Assembly: GCF_003261175.1 (NCBI RefSeq)
Contig: NZ_QLNP01000067.1
Location: 152,078 to 216,077 of the forward strand
Length of the DNA: 64,000 nucleotides
Direction of reading: 5' to 3'
From: Arthrobacter globiformis
GTDB lineage: Bacteria; Actinomycetota; Actinomycetes; Actinomycetales; Micrococcaceae
A model generated the notes under the pieces. The model was not told the origin of the DNA. It made no database searches and worked only from the letters and a program-made list of their open reading frames with translations. Numbering within the stretch: position 1 is the stretch's first letter; the number at the start of each line of letters is the position of its first letter. Of this stretch, positions 49,733-58,923 are shown one piece after another. The position numbers and the translations under genes were made by a program.

Positions 49733-50157
49733 GTGGAGACACACGCTTTACGCCAGCCCAAAGGGGTTAGGGTCGGCGGTCAGTTCAGTGCCAGTGCGCG
49801 TTCTGAACCGACTGCGACCCTGACGCCTGTCGTTGACACCCGCCCAAGCGCCCGGACGCCCCAGATAGGCAAGCGGGAGCTGCTCGGACCCGGGACACTG
49901 GCAGATCGGAGCCCCGCCTGGACACCGGCGGCTATCAGGAAGTTCCTCGGGGAGCCGGACAAGCTGATTCGCAACCCGATGTACCGGAACGGTCCGCAGA
50001 TGCGCATGTTCCTCACCGAACGCGTCGAGAACGTCGTGGCATCCGCGGACTGGAAAGCCTGGGAGGAGGCCAGCCGCCGCCGCAGTGCCGCCAAGGGCCG
50101 CAAGAAGCCCGAAGCCGAGAAGGCAGCCCCGAAGGTTGAGGTCGGCCAGGGTTGCCA
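49733..50157 (+). pseudogene. hypothetical gene truncated at its 3' end
   Basis: From GTG 49733 the frame encodes QPKGVRVGGQFSASARSEP, an N-terminal motif common to actinobacterial plasmid and accessory proteins (PKGxxxGGQF), then a helical segment (IRKFLGEPDKLIRNPMYRN). After about residue 138 the sequence becomes the antisense of another gene start on the minus strand, so the natural C-terminus has been lost at a junction near 50.15 kb. The open frame runs on to 50380 only by chance. Confidence 0.5.
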
Positions 50158-50286
50158 ACTACCTTCGCCGCGGTGCTGTTCGGGGCTGACCAGGACCGGG
50201 TCGGGCAGTCGGAAGCGCACGTCTCTGTCGTGGTCCGACGTCTGCCGCCCACACATCGCGCACTCATGTGCTTTCAACGAGTCCAT
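50150..50286 (-). pseudogene. 5' fragment of a zinc-finger-start hypothetical gene (DUF2199-like)
   Basis: The ATG at 50286 has GGGGGA 4 nt upstream and encodes MDSLKAHECAMCGRQTSDHD followed by VRFRLPDPVLVSPEQH, an authentic-looking start of a DUF2199-like protein. After about 45 residues the frame enters antisense of the plus-strand pseudogene, so the gene is cut at the same junction. Confidence 0.5.
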
Positions 50287-50618
50287 GTTTCCCCCAATAG
50301 TCGCCTGCTGTGAGTCTACGCGTGCCCCGTTTGACGGGGGCATGCACCTGCTGGCGGTGGTCCGGCTGCGGGGCAGATGACCTGCCGCCGCTGGAGTTCA
50401 CCAGCGGCCGCTAGCTTGAGGTTCGCGTGTACTCCGCTGCTCCCCAGCCCCAGAAGGCCATGGAGGCAATCTCATCCTGGCTGGACGGGCTAGAATCCGC
50501 TCAGAGATAGGCGCCCGGCGTCTCCGGAACCGTGAAGTGGGAGTTCTCCCCACCACTTTCTGCGTCCCCGTCTTGTATATTCGGTCAAGGAACACCGGGC
50601 TGAAAATTGGGGAAGCGA
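50287..50618. other. intergenic stretch before the lipoprotein gene
   Basis: No gene is seen. It should contain the promoter of the lipoprotein gene, but no clear hexamers stand out. Confidence 0.4.
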
Positions 50619-51137
50619 GTGTCCGTGAACAGTAGGTCCAGACCCGCGCCGGCGTGGCGTCTGGCCGGACCAGCAGCACTTCTGGCGATGGTGGTTTCCT
50701 GCAGCCAGCCTGGAACCGGACAGAATACGGACGTCAGCCTCGAATCAGCTAAGTCCAAAGTCATGTCCTTGGAGCAGGAAATCCTGGGGCTGCTGCCTGA
50801 GAATGCGGTCTTGTCCACGTTCGCCCGCGATACTTCCAGCCTGATGCCCTGCGCTGGCGGGGACCGGCGCAAGTGGACCGGGAACGCTGTAGCCGAAGTC
50901 GGGGCAGGCGTGGACCGCGATGCCATCCTCGATGAGGTCGTGGAGCTGATGGAGGCCAGGGACGGCTGGAAGGTGGAAGACGGAACGACCCCGAACGGGG
51001 CGCGGCGCATCGACCTCCTGCACAGCGACGGCACGCACCTGTTCGTGTCCTTTCGGGATGGCCCGGAAGAGCTGCGGGTCGCGGGCTACAGTGCCTGCTT
51101 CGACTTCCCGGAGTACGAATACGGCGAGGAGTACTAA
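50619..51137 (+). CDS. putative lipoprotein
   Basis: I favour GTG 50619, with GGGGAAG immediately upstream; TTG 50607 and GTG 50625 are alternatives. The 172-residue product has a signal peptide with basic N-terminus, hydrophobic core LAGPAALLAMVV and lipobox VVSC (Cys about residue 28). The mature part has a regular alpha/beta pattern (VDRDAILDEVVELMEARDGW, IDLLHSDGTHLFVSFRDG) and an acidic tail. It resembles small actinobacterial lipoproteins of unknown function. Confidence 0.8.
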   Translation: MSVNSRSRPAPAWRLAGPAALLAMVVSCSQPGTGQNTDVSLESAKSKVMSLEQEILGLLPENAVLSTFARDTSSLMPCAGGDRRKWTGNAVAEVGAGVDRDAILDEVVELMEARDGWKVEDGTTPNGARRIDLLHSDGTHLFVSFRDGPEELRVAGYSACFDFPEYEYGEEY

Positions 51138-51314
51138 CCGACGCGTCCCGGGGGCACGGCACTGGGCGGGACCATGTCATCCACGCCATTCCGCCGACCT
51201 GAATCCGAAAAGGGAACCCCAGCGGCGGCTGGCACTGAAGCCCTATGCTCGGGCCGTGGCCCAGGTCCTCCGCGTTCCGGCACCCGGTGTAGATGAACGA
51301 AACGAAGGCAGGAC

Positions 51315-51404
51315 ATGGACAGCGGCAACTCGGGCGAACTGAGCCTCGGAGATCTCTTTCAGGCTTCTGGGCAGGCCCCAGAGGACGTACAGGGTCGCCT
51401 GCCG
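51315..51404 (+). pseudogene. 5' fragment of a small gene interrupted by an IS remnant
   Basis: ATG 51315 with GGCAGGA upstream encodes about 30 plausible residues (MDSGNSGELSLGDLFQASGQ...), after which sequence similar to istB begins in another frame. The rest of the gene has been lost. Confidence 0.35.
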
Positions 51405-51409
51405 CTGAC

Positions 51410-51912
51410 CGGAACCTCGTCGCTCATCTGGGCACTGGGGTCTTTCTGGAAGAAGCAAAGAACGTAGTCCTACTCGGCCCGCCCTGCACCGGAAAACCCA
51501 TCTGGCTGTCGGGATCGGAATCCGGGCCGCACGCGCCGGGCATCGCGTCCTGTTCGATACAGCGACCGGGTGGGTATCGAGACTGGCCGAAGCCCACGAC
51601 CGCGGACGGATACCCCAGGAACTGGCCAAGTTGCGCCGTTTTAAGCTGCTCATCGTTGACGAAGTCGGTTACATCCCTTTCGACCAGGACTCGGCCAACC
51701 TGTTCTTCCAGCTGGTCTCATCCCGCTATGAACACGCATCCCTGGTGCTTACCAGCAACCTCGCCTTCAGTAGGTGGGGTGAGGTCTTCAGTGACGCGAC
51801 AGTGGCCTTGGCGATGATCGACCGGATCGTTCACCACGCAGAAGTCCTGAACCTCACCGGCAGCAGCTACCGGCTCCGGAACAAGACAAGAACCCAGCTC
51901 AAGGCACAATAG
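51410..51912 (+). pseudogene. frameshifted IS21-family istB remnant
   Basis: From about 51410 the first frame reads NLVAHLGTGVFLEEAKNVVLLGPP like IstB. A 1-base loss near 51490, inside the Walker A motif, moves the frame to THLAVGIGIRAARAGHRVLF and VDEVGYIPFDQDSANLFFQL, which ends at 51912. The N-terminal third of istB and all of istA are missing. It is a different IS21-type element from the intact one at 16.3 kb. Confidence 0.85.
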
Positions 51913-51925
51913 AACAGCAACCCGT

Positions 51926-51976
51926 GGCCCTGTTTTCAGTTGGCAAAACTGGCCCTATTTTCGGTTGGCGTTAACA
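51926..51976. repeat. right-end repeats of the IS21 remnant
   Basis: Two copies of GGCCCTRTTTTCRGTTGGC follow the istB remnant and the sequence ends TTAACA, the layout of an IS21-family right terminus. The left end is not found. Confidence 0.55.
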
Positions 51977-52400
51977 GCCTCAGACGTTCACCGTTATTAA
52001 GGCCTCCTTGGCAACCTCCAGCGACACCCCTTCGCCGACCAGTCGTTGCACCAAGGCTCAGAACTTCTCAAGGTTCTGTGCCAGCCGGTCTATGGTCCGC
52101 AGCACGGATTGACTTTCCAACTGATGTTCCTAGCGGGGGTGGGAGCATTTCCTCGATTTCGCGATTGTGAAGGCGATGATTGACACAACGCGACCATCTG
52201 CGGATCCTCGTCTCTAGAAACTACTCTCAGCCTCGACGTAGCGGCTGCATTGGGGGAATCCATGGGTGAAAATGAAAGCCGCCAAATATCAGTTATGGCT
52301 TTTCTCCTCGTGGAATCTCAGTTGCGGGGATGAGGTCCTGCAGGTTTCGTCTCGTGAGCAAAGGGTCATCGCGGCCCTGTCCGGGTCTTCGGTTATCCGA
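51977..52400. other. gene-free stretch
   Basis: I see no gene or strong structure between the IS remnant and the LysM-SLT gene. Confidence 0.4.
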
Positions 52401-53279
52401 TTAGCGGAATCTCCTCTCGTGGTTTAGCACGGAGGCGACGTAGGCGCGGGTGTCCCGGTACATGCCACGGGTCATGACGGATCGCTGTCCCTGGTAATAG
52501 GAAGCGATCGCGATCCGCAGGTTTGGGCTGGTCCAAATCAATGCCCGGATGATGGCGACCCCGGCGGTGATGTTGTCCTGGGCGTTGCGAAGGTTCAGCG
52601 GCCGGCCGACGAGCCGGGACGCCCAGACACCCGAGCTTGGCATGACCTGCATGGTGCCGATCGCGCCTGCCCAGGAGGTGACGTTTTGCCGGAAGCTGGA
52701 CTCCTGCAGGGCGATTGCCAGGACCAGGGACGGCCTGACACCCATCCGGCGGGCCGTGTTGGCAACCATTGACTTCAGCTGCGCAACACTCGGGTTCGTT
52801 GCCGGGGCCCATGCCTGGCCCGACCGGTTAATAATGATCCGCTGACCCGGATAGATGATCGTGCGAATGTTCATCCGGTTGACGGCAAGAATCGTCCTGA
52901 GGCTGATCCCATACCGCGCCGCGATTCCGCTGAGGGTATCCCCACGCCTCACAACATGCACTGCGACACGCGTGCCGGTGCCGATCCGGATCCTCTGGCC
53001 CGGATAGATGATGGTGCGCATGTGCATTCGGTTGAGGGCCAGGATGGTCCTCAGGCTGACGCCGTGGCGGGCGGCGATTCCGCTGAGGGTGTCACCTCTT
53101 CTGATGACGTATACGCCGGATGCCGGGACCCTTACCGGAGCCTGGACTTGTGCCGGTGCCGGGATTTGCGAGGGGGTGGCTGTTTGCGCGGCTGGGCCGC
53201 TGAGCAGGGTGGAAAGGATGGCTGCGGATATTGCTCCCGCGGTCAGAGTGGCGCTGGTGCGCCGTCTAGCTATGGTCAT
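52401..53279 (-). CDS. secreted LysM - lytic transglycosylase (SLT) protein
   Basis: The product is 292 residues from ATG 53279 (GAGAAG upstream). A signal peptide (TSATLTAGAISAAILSTLLSG) precedes two LysM modules (YVIRRGDTLSGIAARHGVSL and VHVVRRGDTLSGIAARYGISL), then an SLT domain with catalytic-type Glu in IALQESSFRQNVTSWAGAIG and TMQVMPSSG. It should bind and cleave peptidoglycan outside the cell. The two LysM modules are nearly identical, suggesting recent internal duplication. The upstream leader has hairpin potential. Confidence 0.9.
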   Translation of the reverse strand: MTIARRRTSATLTAGAISAAILSTLLSGPAAQTATPSQIPAPAQVQAPVRVPASGVYVIRRGDTLSGIAARHGVSLRTILALNRMHMRTIIYPGQRIRIGTGTRVAVHVVRRGDTLSGIAARYGISLRTILAVNRMNIRTIIYPGQRIIINRSGQAWAPATNPSVAQLKSMVANTARRMGVRPSLVLAIALQESSFRQNVTSWAGAIGTMQVMPSSGVWASRLVGRPLNLRNAQDNITAGVAIIRALIWTSPNLRIAIASYYQGQRSVMTRGMYRDTRAYVASVLNHERRFR

Positions 53280-54027
53280 GATTTTCTTCTCACAGTGGTG
53301 GCTGCCGCCCGCCAGGCATTGGCTTTTGGGCGCGGCAAAGCCAGGCCGCAGCGCAGGGCTACGGAACCGTCGACTTTGACTTCGGTCCTCGGGACCGGAC
53401 ACTCACCCTGAGAACAACCGCTCCACCGCGTGCTGGCTTCTAAGTGGACGCAGCCCGATAGGTGCATATGCCGTCTGCATGGATGAGATCGGAGCCCCTC
53501 TTCCGGAAGGGCGCAGCCGGCACGGATCACTTGGAATCATGCAGTTGTACGCACACCAAAGGGCACGGAAAGTCCACTGCAGGGAGCGGCCAGACAGAAA
53601 CGCCAGCGGTGCTGTCAGATTGCCACCGTATGGGTCGATAATCGCCATCAGCGGCAGGGTGAGGATCAGAGGCCGGACCGATTGCGTTTCCATCCCGGCC
53701 TAAGACCGATCTTATCGCCACCTGCCGGGTCTGCACCGGGCCGATCCCGGCCAATCGCTTAAGCTGGGCCCGCGTTTTCCTTGTCCTGGGCACCCAGCGG
53801 CGACGGGTCCGCGTGGGCGGGTCAGAAGGCGTGTCGGTTGCTGCCTCTGACCTCGACAAGGTCGGGCGCCGCATACTGGAAGCAGTCCCTTCCGAGTTTG
53901 CCGGGGAGGGAGGTGCGTAGCGTGAAATCCCTGATGGGAATCGTTTGGACTAAGGGCAGCCCGTAAATGAACGCTGAGACAGTGTGCGAGATCGGTCTGG
54001 GTTTCGGCGCAGCAGCCCTACGATGAC
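53280..54027. other. leader of the LysM-SLT gene and a coding remnant
   Basis: The 130 bp upstream of the LysM-SLT gene can form GC-rich hairpins on the minus strand, but I could not match a known riboswitch class. On the plus strand, a start-less open frame ends at about 53921 (ATCRVCTGPIPANRLSW...VAASDLDKVGRRILEAVPS) and looks like a degraded coding sequence. Confidence 0.35.
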
Positions 54028-54870
54028 ATGCTCGATCTGTTGAGGGATGATGATCAAAAACGCGTTGGAGGGAACCGGGAGCAGATTGTGGAACACCCCT
54101 TAGACACGTTGGCTGAGAACGGCAACATCTCCTCAGCCGAGGAATCGGCCGCGGTCAACCAGCGGCAGTTGGTTCCCGGCTACTTTTATCCCGCGTGGAG
54201 CAGTTCCCTGAATTACTGGGTCCAAGTGCTCGCCATGAAAAAAGGGTCAATAGCCATCATGAACCCGGGCAGCGGACCTGGAACGTCAGGAAATCCTGAC
54301 TATGCCAGGGCCATTTCTGAATGCCATGCCCGGCATCACAAGGTTATCGGCTACGTCTCGACCCGTTACGGCGAACGTCCCTTGGCTGCCGTCAAGACGG
54401 ACGTTGCCTCCTATCGCAGCTGGTATCCCGCCCTGGATGGAATCTTCTTCGACGAAATGCCGAATGACCCAGCCATGGCTGCCGCCGGGGGTTTGACGGC
54501 GTTGGCCTACTACAAGCAGCTCTACGCTGCTGTAAGAAACACTGATGATGACAGGAGGGGAATTGTGGCGGGCAATCCCGGAAACGCCGCCGCTACTGCC
54601 TGGCAGGTCGACGCTCCGGTAGCCGATGTGCTGGTCATCTTCGAAGGCTCGGCCGCCACCTACGAAACATGGAGGCAGCCGCCCTGGGTCGCCAAGCACC
54701 CGGCACATCGGTTCGGGCACCTGGTCTACGGCTGTGATGCCGCTGCCACGGCGCATGTGGTCTCGCTGGCCAGATCCCGTAACGCCGGATGGGTCTATGT
54801 CACTGACCAGAGCGAGAGTGACGGCGTGTTGTGGACCCGGCTACCGGTGCCCTGGCCGAACCCAATCTGA
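54028..54870 (+). CDS. spherulation-specific family 4 (spherulin-4-like) protein
   Basis: The frame encodes 280 residues. From about residue 50 it matches spherulin 4: VPGYFYPAWSSSLNYW, IAIMNPGSGPGTSGNPDYARAI, HHKVIGYVSTRYG, YPALDGIFFDEMPND and IVAGNPGN. The fold is a TIM-barrel-like glycosidase relative. The N-terminal 50 residues are not conserved and lack a signal peptide, so the true start may be later. No clear neighbours. Substrate is unknown; related proteins act on polysaccharide such as poly-galactosamine. Confidence 0.82.
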   Translation: MLDLLRDDDQKRVGGNREQIVEHPLDTLAENGNISSAEESAAVNQRQLVPGYFYPAWSSSLNYWVQVLAMKKGSIAIMNPGSGPGTSGNPDYARAISECHARHHKVIGYVSTRYGERPLAAVKTDVASYRSWYPALDGIFFDEMPNDPAMAAAGGLTALAYYKQLYAAVRNTDDDRRGIVAGNPGNAAATAWQVDAPVADVLVIFEGSAATYETWRQPPWVAKHPAHRFGHLVYGCDAAATAHVVSLARSRNAGWVYVTDQSESDGVLWTRLPVPWPNPI

Positions 54871-55633
54871 CAGCAACGAGGAGTCTTGTGAGCCGGTGAG
54901 CATCTGGAGGACAACTAGGGCGGCGCAATAATTTGCGGTTATTGTCTGCATTAACCCCCCGCCCGGACCCGGACCATCCATGGTGCGAAGCCAGACCATC
55001 GCAGCTGCCGCTCCGTTCGAGCAAAGACGACCGATATCTTAGTCCCGTTGCTGTAGATGGCGACCTCCCCTAATCCGGCCCCGACCTTACCGGGCTTGTA
55101 TTCCTCCATGTGCTAGAGGGAACGCCTAAACCGGGGTCGCCTCGGGCGACTTCGTCGTGTAGAACCAACAAGCCTAGGAAGCCCCTCTCAGCTGCGCCGT
55201 TCACCCGATGGTTTAGCGCGGCGACCTCGGGATCCCGCTTCTCGCCTCGCCTGTCCGCACCCTTATCGCCGCTTCTGCGTTCCCGACGGCCATCTCCCGG
55301 GCGCAGGAGCACGTGGGGCGGGCGGCGCTGCCGGGACGGGGAATCGGAGGGCAAGGACCACCGTTGTTCGTTCTACCTTCGCCGATGACGGAGCCGGACT
55401 TGCCGTACCCTTGCCCACCGGCAACGGCCGTTACCGGCGGTAACGGCCGTGTGGAGAAAGGGCTACGAACGTCTTTCGACGGCCCCGAAACGCACAACGG
55501 AATCACGGTCCCGTGACCGGATTCCTGGCCGCTTAACGGTTGCACCAAGAACCGGAAACACCCCTCGTTTCGGGCTTGTGGCGCTCCTACTCTGGAGTCA
55601 TCCCATCACACACACCCGAAAGGTGTACCCCAT
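54871..55633. other. gene-free stretch with inverted repeats
   Basis: No supported gene. It contains a perfect inverted repeat at 55426-55448 and other GC-rich hairpin potential, and must hold the promoter of the secreted protein gene at 55634. Confidence 0.4.
55426..55448. promoter_or_regulatory. perfect inverted repeat GGCCGTTACC-GGC-GGTAACGGCC
   Basis: 10-bp arms with a 3-bp centre, 186 bp upstream of the secreted AMIN-like gene. It could be an operator or an RNA hairpin. Confidence 0.5.
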
Positions 55634-56185
55634 ATGAAAAAACTAAGCGCCTGGCTGACGGTCATCATTGTGGCTCTCGTGCTGGGCCTGCTGGCTCCCG
55701 GCCCCGCCTCCGCAACCCCTTCCTACTGCGGACTGGTCTGGAGCTCCCTGTCCAAGTCCAACCAGTCCATGAGCGGCGCATCAGTAACCAACATACGCTC
55801 AGGACGACACACCTGCTTTGACCGGTTGGTCATCGACATCAAGGGAAAGGCAGCCGGCTACAACGTCCGCTACGTCTCCAAGGTCGTGCAGGACGGATCC
55901 GGACAGCCCATCAAACTGAGGGGCGGCGCCTTCCTGCAGGTCACCGCCAACTCAGCCAGCTACGACAACGCTACCGGCAGGGCCACCTTCGCTCCGGCTA
56001 ACCGCTCCGAGGTGACCAACGTTTCGAAGTACCAGACATTCCGGCAGGTCGCCTGGGCCGGCAGCTACGAGGGTTACACTACCCTAGGCCTCGGCGTCCG
56101 CGCCCGGCTGCCCTTCAACGTCCACACCATTCCCGGCCCTGGCAACGGATCCAAGCTCGTGATCGACGTCGCCCACCATTGGTGA
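55634..56185 (+). CDS. secreted AMIN-like domain protein
   Basis: The 183-residue product has a classical signal peptide (MKKLSAWLTVIIVALVLGLL, then APGPASA) and a beta-rich mature domain with HTCFDRLVIDIKGKAAGYNVRYV and LGLGVRARLPFNVHTIPGPGNGSKLVIDVAHHW, as in actinobacterial AMIN-like secreted proteins. CCCGAAAGG lies upstream of the ATG. Two Cys in the mature part may form a disulphide. It is followed by a hairpin terminator and stands alone. A cell-wall or polysaccharide-binding role is likely but unproved. Confidence 0.85.
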   Translation: MKKLSAWLTVIIVALVLGLLAPGPASATPSYCGLVWSSLSKSNQSMSGASVTNIRSGRHTCFDRLVIDIKGKAAGYNVRYVSKVVQDGSGQPIKLRGGAFLQVTANSASYDNATGRATFAPANRSEVTNVSKYQTFRQVAWAGSYEGYTTLGLGVRARLPFNVHTIPGPGNGSKLVIDVAHHW

Positions 56186-56233
56186 CACCAGATGTGAATG
56201 CCGACAAAACCCGGCCTCGAAAATTCAGGCATG

Positions 56234-56270
56234 GCGGTGCCCGCTCCCACCGGAGGCGGGGCACCGCTTT
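56234..56270 (+). terminator. hairpin terminator after the AMIN-like gene
   Basis: GCGGTGCCCGC pairs with GCGGGGCACCGC across an 11-nt loop, with one bulged G, followed by TTT, 49 bp past the stop codon. Confidence 0.75.
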
Positions 56271-57155
56271 GCGCGCACCGTGCGTTTTTCCAAAGTCTAT
56301 GACCGACGCTCGCACCTGTCCCGGAGAGGGTGGGGTCGGAAGCGTCCGCCACTCCAGGGCCCCTGCCCTCCGCACTCCAGCGCTGAGCCGAGGCGAACCC
56401 CAGAACGACCTGTACGTCGTCCCACCGGAACCTTCGGTGAACGCCACGGAACAGGCCAGCCTCCTGCATTTTCTGGTCCAGCCTTAAGCCGATAACCTGC
56501 CTTCCGTAAACCTGGGGAGTCCATATCGGATTGGGGTGTCGCAGAGGCTGGCCCACCAGCCAGTTTCGGCCGCGAGCGAGCGACCTCCCGAGCCTGGTCA
56601 CTGCCAGTGGCAGAGACTTCGCGCTAGGTTTCGCCGCGGTTGAAGTCTGCCCACCTTGATCAACTCGTGAATATCTGCTGCCGGGGGCGCGTTCGACCGA
56701 CGATTCATCACCATCCATGAAGTCAAGTTAATTGACCGGGACGGGGATCAAGAAAAGCGCCATTATCTCCGAACCCTGCAGGGCTCGCCTACTGGCCCCG
56801 CGCCCCCGCGCCCTGGCCGCAGGCGCAGGGGAGACGGAACCTCTAGTGGATGCTCAGCGTACTTCCACTCGGACGACCAATTTATTGAAGTTTGAGTTGG
56901 TGCCGATGTCGTTACAGCGATAGCCGCGGCTACCGTACCAATCCACTATCATTCCCGATGCGGACGCCTGGGATTCGAACCGGCCGAGGTTTCTGTGTGA
57001 TTGGCCCTCGGTAGTGGTGGAACGGGTCAGCGGCATCAGGCTCCCATGGCCAGAGTTCCTCCAGATTAGTAATGTTGGAGAACCCTCCGCGGTTTAATTC
57101 GAGCCGCTTTGGCGTTTGGCTTTAGGAAGGGTTTGCCGGCGGATGTCGGCGTTGT
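56271..57155. other. 0.9-kb stretch without a confident gene
   Basis: Open frames on both strands here lack start signals and recognisable domains. A segment GGATTCGAACCGG near 56970 resembles a tRNA T-arm but no tRNA folds around it. Confidence 0.4.
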
Positions 57156-57722
57156 TCAGGGCCGGTGGCTGTCCATGAGCAGGGTGGCCATGTCCTTGGC
57201 GCGGGCAGCGGCGCGGGGGTCGCCTTCCGCCGCGGCAACGATTGCTCCCTTGATCAGGATGTGGATGGACCAGGAGAAATCGCACGGGTTATCGAGGCTG
57301 GCGGATCTTGCGAGATCGGCGATCTGCTCCCGCGTCTTTTCCAAGTACTGGATGCTCGCCTTCCCGAGAGGGTGGTCCGGGCCCATTTCCATCATCACGT
57401 GCAGGAAGGAACTGACCTGGACGGCGCCTTGGCGGAACCAGTCGTCAAAGACATCGAAGATGGTCAGCATGGCCGCCTCGCCGCGGGTCCCGTTCCGGGC
57501 TATGGCGTCCTCGATCGCTGCCGTGCGTTCCTGGTACCACTGCTCGAGGAAGGCCAAGACGACGTCGTCCTTGGAGTGAAAGTGCCGGTAGAACGTCGCC
57601 TTAGCCACCCCTGACGCACGTATCAGTTCGTCGACTCCGACATCGCGGATCCCCCGCCTGGCGAACAGTTCGTAGGCGACGGCAAGGATCTTCTCCGGGG
57701 GACTGCCCGTTGCAGGTCGCAT
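57156..57722 (-). CDS. TetR-family regulator
   Basis: The product is 188 residues from ATG 57722; an upstream GTG is possible. The N-terminal HTH (ILAVAYELFARRGIRDVGVDELIRASGVAKATFYRHFHSK) is typical TetR; the rest is an all-helical ligand domain with VSSFLHVMMEMGPDHP. No divergent target gene survives next to it, since the DUF2306 frame downstream is broken. A perfect palindrome at 58237-58262 is a candidate operator. Confidence 0.9.
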   Translation of the reverse strand: MRPATGSPPEKILAVAYELFARRGIRDVGVDELIRASGVAKATFYRHFHSKDDVVLAFLEQWYQERTAAIEDAIARNGTRGEAAMLTIFDVFDDWFRQGAVQVSSFLHVMMEMGPDHPLGKASIQYLEKTREQIADLARSASLDNPCDFSWSIHILIKGAIVAAAEGDPRAAARAKDMATLLMDSHRP

Positions 57723-58236
57723 TGGCTGTTCGGTCCCCTCTGAGGTGTCCACAAACCGGATAATACACGAGCACGAGAATGACCGTTCTGTCTGGGCCTG
57801 CCGCGGGCTTGCCATGCCCCACGACTGGTTTGTCGTGGACACACTCTTGGAAACATCCCGGCTAAATCAGAAGACCCACACTGGTGACGCTGCACCGTAG
57901 GCTCCTTTTTTGCCGGGGAAGCAGAGCCCGCCTCTGGTGTTTACAAACCTTTGCGGCTCGAAACGCTAGACTTACGAGGCGTCTCAGCAAGTGACCGATG
58001 GGCCGCCTAAGTGGTCCTGAAGGACGCTGACACAATCACGCGAGTCCTCCTGCAAGTAAGCTCCGTCGAAGCCGAAGGGGAAACATTGAAGCTCACTGAA
58101 CATCCGCTCAGGCCATCGATGGCAGGTTAGACCTGCGGGTCCTCGAAGCGCCAGAGCTTGTAGTTCAGGCCCGAGGGGTCGACGAGATTCCTGATGCCGT
58201 TAAGGGTGCTGCAGCAAGATTGACCGGCCGCCCCAG
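57723..58236. other. upstream region of tetR with a coding remnant
   Basis: No intact gene. On the minus strand, about 58127-58225, a frame without a start ends DPSGLNYKLWRFEDPQV, an authentic-looking C-terminus of an unidentified, otherwise lost gene. Confidence 0.4.
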
Positions 58237-58262
58237 ACCTGACTTCGACATCGAAGTCAGGT
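58237..58262. promoter_or_regulatory. 26-bp near-perfect palindrome
   Basis: ACCTGACTTCGA-CA-TCGAAGTCAGGT has perfect 12-bp arms, located 28 bp upstream of the DUF2306 frame and 514 bp upstream of the TetR start. It could be a TetR-type operator or a hairpin. Confidence 0.5.
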
Positions 58263-58290
58263 ACTGACCTCCGCAGTCTCAAAGGAGCGA

Positions 58291-58923
58291 GTGCCCCTGG
58301 CAGGCCAATTTACAGTGGGCGCATATTTTCGGCTTGCGGGCCCTTGGGGCCGTGCGTCACTTCGAACTCGGCTTTTGGCTGTGTACCTGGTGCTCGGGGC
58401 GTTCCAGTTCGTGCCCTCGCTTCGCCGCGGTAAATGCGGAAGGCTCAGTTGGCACAAAGTCGCCGGACGGATCATCGTCCCCGCCGGACTGCTCGCCGCT
58501 CTCTCCGGTTTATGGACGGCGGTCTTCTACGACCTCCCGCCCCTGGACGGGTTGCTCCTGCTCGTCCTTCGGCTGGTCTTCGGCTCGGCCATGGTTGCCT
58601 TCATTGTCTTGGGATTCATCGCGGTACGGCGCCGGAACTACGTTCGTCACAGTGAATGGATGTTCCGGGCGCACGCCATCGGCATTGCCCAAGGAACCAT
58701 TGTCGTCGTAACCATCCCTTGGATTCTTCTCGTGGGACCGGTTGACGTGCTGACAAGGGAGCTGCTGATCGGGCCATCATGGGTACTTAGCCTGGGTCGT
58801 GGGCGAATACTTCATTTACCGGCGCGGCCAAGCGCCCGCGCGAACCCCGTGCCCTGCCGGCCCGGCCCACAGAAGCACACTGAATCGTCTTCCCACTTCC
58901 AGGAAGGCGTACCGTTGAGTTGA
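58291..58923 (+). pseudogene. DUF2306 membrane protein, broken
   Basis: From about 58380 the frame matches DUF2306 (LGAFQFVPSLRRGKCGRLSWHK, VAGRIIVPAGLLAALSGLW, RRRNYVRHSEWMFRAHAIGI). Its usual N-terminal membrane segment is replaced by unrelated residues. Near 58785 a 1-base shift moves the true C-terminus (AWVVGEYFIYRRGQAP) into another frame, ending at 58923. Both ends are damaged, so the gene is probably dead unless the sequence has errors. Confidence 0.7.

Noticed and set aside
56074-56718. 214-aa minus-strand frame overlapping the AMIN-like gene's end
   Set aside because: Runs through the transcription terminator and antisense of a clear gene; no start signal.
56960-56985. GGATTCGAACCGG, resembling a tRNA T-arm
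   Set aside because: No D-arm, anticodon arm or acceptor stem could be folded around it on either strand.
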